From assembly GCA_937892135.1 (NCBI GenBank), contig CALAUK010000198.1, forward strand, positions 1 through 11,849: 11,849 bases of DNA, written 5' to 3'. A program made the position numbers and the translations under genes. Numbering within the stretch: position 1 is the first letter of the stretch; each line of letters starts with the position of its first letter. Below are positions 5,714 to 11,849 of the stretch, piece after piece. The DNA comes from an uncultured Clostridia bacterium (GTDB taxonomy: Bacteria > Bacillota > Clostridia > UBA1381 > UMGS1253). Under the pieces are notes generated by a model. That model was not told the origin of the DNA, did no database searches, and saw only the letters and a program-made list of their open reading frames with translations.

Positions 5714-8443
5714 CTATCTTAAATCTTTTAATTTTTTAGGAACAATGAATACATAAGAGTCAGGGCTTGACTTCGAGAACATCAAGCGGCGAACAACTCT
5801 GTCTTCTTTTTCCCAGAAGCTTGTCTTCTCTCCGCTTCTTGATATAGACATACGGAACGGAACATCACCGTCATTAAAGAAGTCTTTCTTTAAAAGAGTA
5901 ATTGTCCACAAAAGGCCGTCTTCTGTTTTCTCCTTTTTAACATCCCATTTTTCCTTTTCTTCGGGAACATAACCGTGATAAAGCCCGTATGTGCTTGTAA
6001 AAGCAAAACCTTTTTCATCAGACAATCTTACAGGTGCGTATGGGTGGAACATGAAAAACTCGGATTTTATATCAATGTTTCCGCCCTCAGACTGACAAAT
6101 CTTTATAATGTATTTGTCGTCTTCTTCTGAAACCTTGATTTTTGTTTTATCATCAGCACTTCCGTCCTGATACATAAAGCTTTCCCATTTTTCATCTGCT
6201 GTATCGTAGCGATGGCTGTCTTCTCCTAAACCGAAGCAGAACGGCAATGGAAGCTTTCCTTCATTAATTCTCTTTTCAACCTCAGGGAACTCAGTTTCCA
6301 AAAGCTTTTCTAATTCTTCAATTCTCCACTTAAGCTTTTCGGGGAAGAATTTGTATTTGGCAGCTTCTGCATGGTAACCAAGTCTTCCGTCTTTTGTTGC
6401 CAAAACTTCAAGCTCACGGCTGTTTTCAATTTCCTTTTTAACTATTTCGCGCATTTCGGAAAGAACTGTTTTTGCATCTCTTAATCCAAATGCAAGCTGT
6501 CTTCTGTATAAGTAGAATCTTAAAATGTTAGCTCCGCTTTCAAACAAAATATCCAACGCTCTTGCAACATCTTTCTGCTCTTCTCCTGCACCGTCTTCGA
6601 TTGGTTTAACCTTTTTAAATGCCTCAACACCCTCATGCCACAAATCGCTCATGCGCTGACAAAGCGCCAATGTATCCTCATGGGTGTGTCCCATAAGCAT
6701 GGCCTCGCCCAAACGATCGCTTCCGGGCATATCGCCTTCCTCGTAAGCTTTCGGAATTGGCAAATCAACAGGCTCAAGATGAAGCGGCCAAACGGGTCCG
6801 TCTCCCATAGGAGAGTGCCACTCAAAGCATGTGTTTAGGGGATAATTATGATAACCCTCTTCAAACTGCATATAGGCTTTAACAACATCTTTTGTGTCTC
6901 TTCCCCAGTATATTCCTGCAAGATGAGCTAAAAATTCTTCTTTTGTCTTATAGAATGGTGCAAAAGCAAGCTCGCCTGCCGCCTTGCTCATAACAGACGG
7001 ATAGTTTCCGAAATACCAGCAGTATAAAACACCTGAAACTTCGTTTTCGTGCATATACTTAAACTTATCATATAAAATGCCGGGTACGGGAACATAAGGA
7101 ACAGTTGACACCTCGTGAGATGAGCAAACCTGAATTTTTGCAAACTGAGGGATTTTATTTCTCTTTGCCGCCTCGGCAGAACGCCTGAAAAGCGGACCGG
7201 GGCCTGTGTAAGCAAGCCAGTAGTCGCTTGCAAATTTCTTCTTGCCTTCCTGCTCAACCTCTGCGTAATCCTCAAAGTTTACCATGCTGATAATATCTTT
7301 ATCGCGAGCTTCAAAATACTGATCCTGCTCATCGAAAGTGAAGTTTCTTATTGCATAGCTCCAGCTTATAAACTCTGCTTCGGGATTTACTTCTCTCATA
7401 CCCTCAAGCATAGCCTTTTCGTAAAGAACAACAGCCTCTCCTCTGTTTTCTGTCTTCGCTCTACAGACTGGACAAGTATAAGGTTCACATTCAAGAGAAG
7501 CGCAAACGCATCCTGCCTCACCAATAGTTATAAGCATAAGCCCTTTAAGCTTAGGCGCAAGAGTGCAGAGCTTACGTGTTGCCTCTTTTATGTAAGCAGC
7601 TCCTGCCTCGGTCGACGGGCAGAAACCAAAAACATCATCTCCCATCTTATGACCCAAAACCTCGGGATGCTTTTTAAGAACCTCGTTTCTGGAGGATGTT
7701 GCCGGCTCTGTTCCCTCGATATACACGCCTATGCCATATCTCTCTGCGCGGTCAATAATATCATTAAGCTTTTTAATACGCTCCCCGGCGCTTTTGCCAT
7801 ACTTCGGATAGCCATACTCAGGAATAATCTCAGACGGCAAAATATGACGGAAATGCTCCTGAACCCAGACAGCATTAACGCCATCATGTGCCAAGCGCTC
7901 TAAAAGCTCATCGGGATAACCTTCAATATCTGCGCCAAGCTCGCCTTCTTTTCCTGTGTTGTAGTTAGGAACAAGCGGGCTTCTTGAAATTCTTGTTTTA
8001 ATAACGGCTTTTCTTGAAATAGTGCCGAGAGGTAAAATGTTTCCCTCTCTTCTCTTCATTTCATCCTCGATAAAATAGATAGCTCGTCTTATACCTTCAG
8101 TATCTCCGGATTCTATAACACACATATCCTCAGAAACTGTGATATTATAGCTCTCCTTTTCCATCAAAGCATTTTTCACAGTCTTAAATGCAAAATCGCC
8201 ATCCTCCATTTTATACACATCAAAAAAGCGCTCCAAATCGGCATAAGCCGTCTCTAAAAGGCCTCTCTCATCGGGAAAGTCTTTAATAATATTCTTTCCG
8301 CAAACCTTAACCTCTCCCTCGTCAGCTTCTCTTTCATTCCATCCTTTTGGCGCACATTTATGCACAGGCGAAGATAACTCGTCTGCAAAGCTAAGGCGCG
8401 GCTGCCTGGAGCTGAATGGATCCTCAAGCATTCTGTACCTCAT
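5714..8443 (-). CDS. Putative glycoside hydrolase, GH20/DUF4838-like, cytoplasmic
   Basis: 909 residues, no signal peptide or membrane segment. Residues about 98-150 (SYNITVSEDMCVIESGDTEGIRRAI..., ILPLGTISRKAVIKTR) look like the zincin-like N-terminal domain that precedes the barrel in GH20 and GH67 enzymes. Residues about 175-500 read as a TIM barrel (DGVNAVWVQEHFRH, AERYGIGVYIEG, LKGLMLITIGEAG, AEFISWSYA, VSGVLYCWYFGNYPSVM). E309 is a candidate acid. A cysteine cluster follows (C312, C314, C319, C324, C327, ending CPVC), like the C-x-C/CPKC motif of DUF4838-type proteins. Residues about 640-730 are helical, and about 770-905 look like a beta-sandwich carbohydrate-binding-like tail. Substrate unknown; activity on an imported or recycled sugar conjugate is inference. 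The RBS GGAAGGGG lies 9 bases before the ATG. It is second in an operon, 26 bases after the lipoprotein gene. Function is uncertain, but that it is a real gene is certain. Confidence 0.7.
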   Translation of the reverse strand: MRYRMLEDPFSSRQPRLSFADELSSPVHKCAPKGWNEREADEGEVKVCGKNIIKDFPDERGLLETAYADLERFFDVYKMEDGDFAFKTVKNALMEKESYNITVSEDMCVIESGDTEGIRRAIYFIEDEMKRREGNILPLGTISRKAVIKTRISRSPLVPNYNTGKEGELGADIEGYPDELLERLAHDGVNAVWVQEHFRHILPSEIIPEYGYPKYGKSAGERIKKLNDIIDRAERYGIGVYIEGTEPATSSRNEVLKKHPEVLGHKMGDDVFGFCPSTEAGAAYIKEATRKLCTLAPKLKGLMLITIGEAGCVCASLECEPYTCPVCRAKTENRGEAVVLYEKAMLEGMREVNPEAEFISWSYAIRNFTFDEQDQYFEARDKDIISMVNFEDYAEVEQEGKKKFASDYWLAYTGPGPLFRRSAEAAKRNKIPQFAKIQVCSSHEVSTVPYVPVPGILYDKFKYMHENEVSGVLYCWYFGNYPSVMSKAAGELAFAPFYKTKEEFLAHLAGIYWGRDTKDVVKAYMQFEEGYHNYPLNTCFEWHSPMGDGPVWPLHLEPVDLPIPKAYEEGDMPGSDRLGEAMLMGHTHEDTLALCQRMSDLWHEGVEAFKKVKPIEDGAGEEQKDVARALDILFESGANILRFYLYRRQLAFGLRDAKTVLSEMREIVKKEIENSRELEVLATKDGRLGYHAEAAKYKFFPEKLKWRIEELEKLLETEFPEVEKRINEGKLPLPFCFGLGEDSHRYDTADEKWESFMYQDGSADDKTKIKVSEEDDKYIIKICQSEGGNIDIKSEFFMFHPYAPVRLSDEKGFAFTSTYGLYHGYVPEEKEKWDVKKEKTEDGLLWTITLLKKDFFNDGDVPFRMSISRSGEKTSFWEKEDRVVRRLMFSKSSPDSYVFIVPKKLKDLR

Positions 8444-8469
8444 AAAAATTTTCCCCTTCCTTTTATACC

Positions 8470-9213
8470 TTAATCCTCCAAAGGCGTTATGGCATTTATC
8501 TGCTCAAAATCGCCTCTTTCATTTTTTTCATAAATTTTCCCTAAATCCTCAGAAAATTTATACACTCCCAAAACCTCTTTTGTCTCATCGTCTCTCGCTT
8601 CGTAGACAAAGCTTAAATGACCATTATCATTTATAGTTTGGGTTTTTATATAGTCTGTATGGGGAGTGTCATAATAAGCAGAAAGAGAATTTGCTAAAAA
8701 CTCTATTCTGTCTGCTTCCGAAAACTTATTTGCATCTCCGATATCATAAGGCTCGTACATATCAATCTTTTTGCCGAAAGAGGCTATGTCAGAACCTTCT
8801 GCACTAAAACAGATTTCCTCATTAGTTACCTGAGAAAGTGTTTTCCTAACGCTGTCTAATATCGTAGCAACAACGTGCCCCTCGCCATTATCTACGGCAA
8901 GTTTAACACTGCTCTCGTCTGAAAAATCAATATGAAGATATCCGTCGCTTGCGGTTTCAAAACGGTTTGTTGTTAAATCCCAGCCCGAAACCTCAGCGAT
9001 TTTCTCCATAAGCGCAAGTCCGTCTTTTTCGCACTCTACCCGTTTTTCGGTATATGCTCCGTCATATCTTCCGATAAACACTGTAAATTCTTCTTTTTTT
9101 GCCTCAACTACTCCTGTTTCAGATGGAGGAGTTTCAGTTTTTTTGCACGCACCTGCACCTAAGCAGACCACGCACGATAGCACTGCACAAATAACTTTTT
9201 TTAAAACTGTCAT
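8470..9213 (-). CDS. Lipoprotein with GerMN-like region
   Basis: 247 residues. The N-terminus is a lipoprotein signal (MTVLKK, hydrophobic core, AGAC lipobox with C23), followed by a short Lys/Thr/Pro-rich linker. Residues about 43-150 resemble the GerMN domain of sporulation and germination lipoproteins: GLALMEKIAEVSGWDL, DGYLHIDFSDESS, then ATILDSVRKTLSQVTNEEICFSAEGSD. The order (dosage segment, short beta-strand 'vdFs', helix 'sl..TL.q', 'v.f..eG') fits that family, but similarity is low and by eye only. Residues 195-245 form a second small beta-rich unit (LSFVYEARD..., GVYKF...GKIYE). Expected on the outer face of the membrane. AGGG precedes the ATG closely. It has its own consensus promoter and heads an operon with the large hydrolase-like gene. 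The proximity of ylbJ and yqfCD makes a sporulation role plausible, not shown. Confidence 0.7.
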   Translation of the reverse strand: MTVLKKVICAVLSCVVCLGAGACKKTETPPSETGVVEAKKEEFTVFIGRYDGAYTEKRVECEKDGLALMEKIAEVSGWDLTTNRFETASDGYLHIDFSDESSVKLAVDNGEGHVVATILDSVRKTLSQVTNEEICFSAEGSDIASFGKKIDMYEPYDIGDANKFSEADRIEFLANSLSAYYDTPHTDYIKTQTINDNGHLSFVYEARDDETKEVLGVYKFSEDLGKIYEKNERGDFEQINAITPLED

Positions 9214-9271
9214 TTTTCTGCCCTGCCTTTCTGTTAAAACGCTTTTAAATCCTGCATTTTTCCTTACAAAA

Positions 9272-9300
9272 ATTATACCCTACAAAACTGCTCTTGTCAA
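9272..9300 (-). promoter_or_regulatory. Full-consensus sigma-A promoter of the lipoprotein-hydrolase operon
   Basis: Minus strand: TTGACA (9300-9295), 17-base spacer, TATAAT (9277-9272). Both hexamers and the spacing are perfect. The -35 box and most of the spacer lie inside the 3' end of ylbJ. The leader to the ATG at 9213 is about 50 bases and contains a TTAAAA-N3-TTTTAA inverted repeat (9234-9248) of unknown meaning. Confidence 0.85.
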
Positions 9301-10206
9301 TACAAACATAAACAAAAACGCCAATACTGCGTGCATAATTTTGCCCATAAAATAAACCTTTAAGGAAAGGTCGGTTTCCTTTATTGCGTTTGCCACCTGA
9401 AGACTTACGGATAACCCTCCAAATCCTAAAATAAAACTCAAAATACACAAAAGCCAATCTCCAAAAATGGAGGAAGTCTGGCAAATTAAATTAACTCCGT
9501 TTGTCATTTCAACAACCCCGAAAATAACTGATAGAATTGCGCTGTTTCCCAAAAAGTGCTTTAAAGAGCTTAAAAAGACCGAAAATAAAACAGTGTAAGC
9601 CGAAATGTTTAAAACACTCATAAGTGCGCTTTTGACGCCCTCGCAGACAGCATCAGTAAGCCTTAAGCTGACAATATCCAGCTCTTCATTTATTCTGTTT
9701 GTTTTTTCTCTTTTAAAGGACTTGAGTATAATTCCTGTTGCAACGGAAGATAAGATATGCACTCCCCATAAAAGATAGCCTGCTTCTTTGCTTTTAAGCA
9801 TCACCGCGCCAACTGAGCCTATTATAAACAAAGGCCCTGAATTATTTGTAAAACCTAAAAGCCTGTGAGCTTCATTTTTTGTTATATCGCCGTTTTTATA
9901 AAGATTTGCCGTACAAATCGCACCAACGGGATATCCCGAGACAACTCCTAAAGAAAATGCAAGCGCACCCGCTCCGCCTATGCCGAAAACAGGCCCCATC
10001 AGGCGCGAAAACGGCTTTTTTAAAATTCTTGAAAATCCTATATTGATTAAAATATTTGAGCAAATAAGAAAAACAGAAAGCGTTGGAAGTATCACATTTG
10101 CTGAGACTAAAAGCCCGTCCGCCGCTCCTTTTACAGCTTCTTCAGGGCAAAAGAGCATAAAACCTATCAAAAACACCGAAAAAGCTCCCACTATCACTCT
10201 TTTCAC
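9280..10206 (-). CDS. ylbJ: Sporulation integral membrane protein YlbJ (SpoVV)
   Basis: 308 residues, about eight hydrophobic segments. Diagnostic motifs of the YlbJ/nucleoside-recognition ('Gate') family are present: SLGVVSGYPVGA (residues 85-96) and FTNNSGPLFIIGSVGAVM (119-136). In Bacillus subtilis YlbJ (SpoVV) is made in the mother cell and is needed for dipicolinic acid to reach the developing spore across the outer forespore membrane. That protein is about 400 residues, so this is a shorter, Clostridia-like version. The frame can begin at the GTG at 10215, but that codon is part of the AGGAGG ribosome binding site (10220-10215). The GTG at 10206, 8 bases after it, is therefore the likely start. 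It is divergent from yqfC with a possible sigma-E promoter between. No terminator separates it from the downstream lipoprotein gene, so read-through is possible. Confidence 0.9.
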   Translation of the reverse strand: MKRVIVGAFSVFLIGFMLFCPEEAVKGAADGLLVSANVILPTLSVFLICSNILINIGFSRILKKPFSRLMGPVFGIGGAGALAFSLGVVSGYPVGAICTANLYKNGDITKNEAHRLLGFTNNSGPLFIIGSVGAVMLKSKEAGYLLWGVHILSSVATGIILKSFKREKTNRINEELDIVSLRLTDAVCEGVKSALMSVLNISAYTVLFSVFLSSLKHFLGNSAILSVIFGVVEMTNGVNLICQTSSIFGDWLLCILSFILGFGGLSVSLQVANAIKETDLSLKVYFMGKIMHAVLAFLFMFVLTRAVL

Positions 10207-10226
10207 GACCTTCACCTCCTATATAA

Positions 10227-10254
10227 TGAGTATGAGATGAAAACATAAATATTC
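10227..10254 (-). promoter_or_regulatory. Possible sigma-E (mother-cell) promoter of ylbJ
   Basis: Minus strand: GAATATT (10254-10248) fits the Bacillus sigma-E -35 consensus KMATATT. After 13 bases, CATACTCA (10234-10227) fits the -10 consensus CATACAHT at six of eight positions. The spacing is at the short end. No good sigma-A promoter was seen for ylbJ, and ylbJ is known to belong to the sigma-E regulon in Bacillus subtilis. Confidence 0.4.
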
Positions 10255-10289
10255 ACTTTGCGGCATAATACTGTATACGAGGTGATTTG

Positions 10290-10565
10290 ATGAAAAAGGA
10301 CGGCTCGGCTTTTAAAAAATTTTCCAAAGCCCTTGATATTCCAAGAGATATCCTTTTGTCCATTCCCAAAATACTTCTTACGGGAAATGAAGAAATCTAT
10401 ATTGAAAACTATCGGGGCATAATAAATTACAGCGAGGAAGAAATTAAAATAAACACGACCAAAATGCCAATAAAAATATCGGGTGCGAAAATGTCTATAA
10501 CAGAAATAGCCCCTGACGAAATCACCGTCACGGGCAAAATAAAGTCTGTTGAATTTGTGCTTTAG
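10290..10565 (+). CDS. yqfC: Sporulation protein YqfC
   Basis: 91 residues, close to the usual 90-95. The body has the YqfC-type pattern of short beta-strands around ENYRGIINYSEEEIKINT and ISGAKMSITEIAPDEITVTGKIKSVEF, the last part being typical of the YabP/YqfC family. The N-terminus is LDIPRDILLSIPKILLTGNEEIYIENYRGI. Proteins of this family act in spore formation in the mother cell; the biochemical role is unknown. The frame could begin at TTG 10287, but GAGGTG (10279-10284) is spaced correctly for the ATG at 10290. It is followed after 14 bases by yqfD, the usual gene order in spore formers. The leader contains CATAATAC, which only loosely resembles a sporulation sigma -10, so its promoter is unresolved. 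Confidence 0.92.
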   Translation: MKKDGSAFKKFSKALDIPRDILLSIPKILLTGNEEIYIENYRGIINYSEEEIKINTTKMPIKISGAKMSITEIAPDEITVTGKIKSVEFVL

Positions 10566-10579
10566 AAAGGTTTGATTTT

Positions 10580-11791
10580 ATGTTTTCAAAGCTTTTATCA
10601 TACAAAAAAGGCTATGTAAGATTAAAAATTACAGGCGCTTTCACCGAAAGATTTATAAATATCTGCATGGCTCGCAGAATCAGCGTATGGGACATAGAAA
10701 AAACCGAAAAAAATGTCCTTTTCTTATCTATGTATGCAAGAGATTTTCTTAATATAAGGCCCGTCGCCAAAAAAACAAGGTGCAAGGTAAAAATCATTTC
10801 AAAGCACGGGCTTTTTGTAAGTGCGAAAAAATACAAAAAAAGAAAGCTGTTTTTTATAGGAGCGGTCGTATTTTTTTTGTTTTTGCTTGTAATGTCAAGA
10901 TTTGTGTGGTACATAGAAATAGACGGCGTTGAAAAAAATGAACACGAAGCGCTTTTGATGCTTTTAAAAGAAGAGGGCGTTTCCCCCGGCGTTTTAAAAT
11001 CTAAAATAGATCAACGGCAGGTAAAAGACAAAATTTTATTAAAAAGAACTGACCTTAGCTGGATATGGGTTGATTTAAAGGGCACAAAGGCACTTGTCAG
11101 CGTAACAAAGAAAACTCTTCCGCCCGAAGCTGTCAACCGCACTGACCCTTGCGATATTATCGCAGAAAAAGACGGGATAATTCTTTCTGTTACCTCTCTT
11201 TCAGGAAACCCCACAGTTAAAGAGGGAGACAGCGTTTTTGAAGGTCAGGTGCTTATAAGCAGTGTAGTCCCGAGCGAAATAATTCTTCCCCGCTACACTC
11301 ACGCCGAGGGCGAAGTATGGGCAAGAACATGGTACTCTGAAGAAGCCACCTTTTCTCCCATGGTCACAAGTATAAAAAAAACAGTAAACAAAAAAGCCTA
11401 TAATACCATAAGCATTTTCGGCTTTGATATAAACCTTTTCTTCAAAAAAAGTGCCCCTTTTGCGCAGTTTGAAGAAGAAAAAAAAGAAACCCCTTTTATA
11501 CTTTTCGGACTTGACACAGGAATAAAGCTTAAAAAAACATATCTTCACGAGCTTAAAAACGAAACAAAAGAGCTTAATGAAGAAGAGCTTTTAGCCTACG
11601 CAGAAAACGAGCTTTTTAAAAAAATCGAGAAAAAACTATCGCCTTCAAACAAAAAAATTGCACACAATATAACTCACATAAAAAACCCTGACGGAAGCTA
11701 TAAAATCTCATTAACCGCAGAATACGAAGAACAAATCGGAAAAGTGTCATACATAGACAATCCCCTTGTGCCGCAAGAGGAAAATTTATGA
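10580..11791 (+). CDS. yqfD: Sporulation protein YqfD
   Basis: 403 residues, matching the roughly 400 of YqfD. Seen: a cytoplasmic N-terminal part (1-85) with YVRLKITGAFTERFINIC and KVKIISKHGLFVSAKKYKKRK, a single transmembrane helix (about 90-110), then an extracytoplasmic region starting with a POTRA-like strand IEIDGVEKN (112-120). WIWVDLKGTKALVSVTKKT, IIAEKDGIILSV, and GDSVFEGQVLISS are the conserved YqfD core. Known as a mother-cell sporulation protein in Bacillus subtilis, mechanism unknown. AGAAAGG precedes the ATG by 9 bases. It forms an operon with yqfC. In many Clostridia a phoH-family gene follows; here the window ends before the next gene. Confidence 0.93.
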   Translation: MFSKLLSYKKGYVRLKITGAFTERFINICMARRISVWDIEKTEKNVLFLSMYARDFLNIRPVAKKTRCKVKIISKHGLFVSAKKYKKRKLFFIGAVVFFLFLLVMSRFVWYIEIDGVEKNEHEALLMLLKEEGVSPGVLKSKIDQRQVKDKILLKRTDLSWIWVDLKGTKALVSVTKKTLPPEAVNRTDPCDIIAEKDGIILSVTSLSGNPTVKEGDSVFEGQVLISSVVPSEIILPRYTHAEGEVWARTWYSEEATFSPMVTSIKKTVNKKAYNTISIFGFDINLFFKKSAPFAQFEEEKKETPFILFGLDTGIKLKKTYLHELKNETKELNEEELLAYAENELFKKIEKKLSPSNKKIAHNITHIKNPDGSYKISLTAEYEEQIGKVSYIDNPLVPQEENL

Positions 11792-11824
11792 TACTTTTTT
11801 ATCAAAAACAGTTGATACTTTTTT
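11789..11824 (+). repeat. 12-bp direct repeat TGATACTTTTTT overlapping yqfD stop and promoter
   Basis: Exact copies at 11789-11800 and 11813-11824, a 24-base period. The first contains the yqfD stop codon and is half of an inverted repeat TGATA-N6-TATCA (11789-11804). The second overlaps the -35 box and spacer of the edge promoter. It could be a regulator site or an AT-rich duplication. Confidence 0.45.
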
Positions 11825-11840
11825 AAAAATAATATATAAT
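11812..11840 (+). promoter_or_regulatory. Sigma-A promoter of the next gene (outside window)
   Basis: TTGATA (11812-11817), 17-base spacer, TATAAT (11835-11840). It lies 20 bases after the yqfD stop, so the downstream gene (often phoH-like in this neighbourhood, not visible here) would have a vegetative promoter independent of yqfCD. Confidence 0.75.
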
Positions 11841-11849
11841 AAAATCAGT

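Noticed and set aside
9234..9248. TTAAAA-N3-TTTTAA as a terminator of ylbJ
   Set aside because: The arms are only six AT pairs and the stem has no GC base; too weak for intrinsic termination.
10207..10215. GTG at 10215 as the ylbJ start
   Set aside because: The codon overlaps the AGGAGG ribosome binding site, which is correctly spaced for the GTG at 10206.
11470..11486. A-run in yqfD as a phase-variation or frameshift site
   Set aside because: Lysine/glutamate-rich codons in an AT-rich genome give such runs often, and the reading frame is intact.
11201..11548. Minus-strand open frame opposite yqfD
   Set aside because: Low-complexity Phe-rich translation produced by the A-rich plus strand of a recognised gene.

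Overview
The window looks like chromosomal DNA from an AT-rich, endospore-forming member of the Clostridia (Firmicutes). The evidence is three sporulation genes (ylbJ/spoVV, yqfC and yqfD), purine-rich ribosome binding sites of Bacillus type, consensus sigma-A promoters (TTGACA/TATAAT types), and short convergent intergenic regions closed by U-rich bidirectional hairpins. No mobile element, tRNA, rRNA or CRISPR array was seen. Every gap between genes is short; the longest is about 130 bases.

Layout. (1) 1-974, plus: 3' part of a class I/II PLP aminotransferase, ending in a bidirectional terminator. (2) 1002-2890, minus: a three-gene operon. It encodes an XRE regulator with an S24/LexA-like C-terminus, an orphan family-3 solute-binding lipoprotein, and a dCMP deaminase. 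(3) 3020-4111, plus: an exported WG-repeat protein. It is transcribed divergently from operon 2, and the two -35 boxes face each other inside a cluster of CAACA/TGTTG half-sites. (4) 4147-5379, minus: a fusion of a PglC-like phosphoglycosyl transferase and a PglD-like acetyltransferase, the architecture of Neisseria PglB. (5) 5472-5678, plus: a 68-residue XRE regulator divergent from the fusion, with two near-identical palindromes between them. (6) 5714-9213, minus: a lipoprotein with a GerMN-like region, followed by a large GH20/DUF4838-like putative glycoside hydrolase. A textbook sigma-A promoter, partly inside ylbJ, precedes this pair. (7) 9280-10206, minus: ylbJ. (8) 10290-11791, plus: yqfC-yqfD, divergent from ylbJ. 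A strong sigma-A promoter at the right edge points to a further gene outside the window.

How the parts fit. The right side (ylbJ, yqfC, yqfD, possibly the GerMN-like lipoprotein) is a sporulation neighbourhood. The left and centre hold two small regulatory circuits of the same design: a XRE repressor gene, a compact divergent promoter with symmetric repeats, and a surface or envelope target. In one the target is an undecaprenyl-phosphate sugar transferase/acetyltransferase. In the other it is a sensor-like binding lipoprotein plus an exported WG-repeat protein. These twin circuits, and the binding protein that appears to lack the usual amino-acid-binding residues, are the most unusual content. 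Start sites were revised by ribosome binding site for four genes: the lipoprotein at 2307, the fusion at 5379, ylbJ at 10206 and yqfC at 10290.
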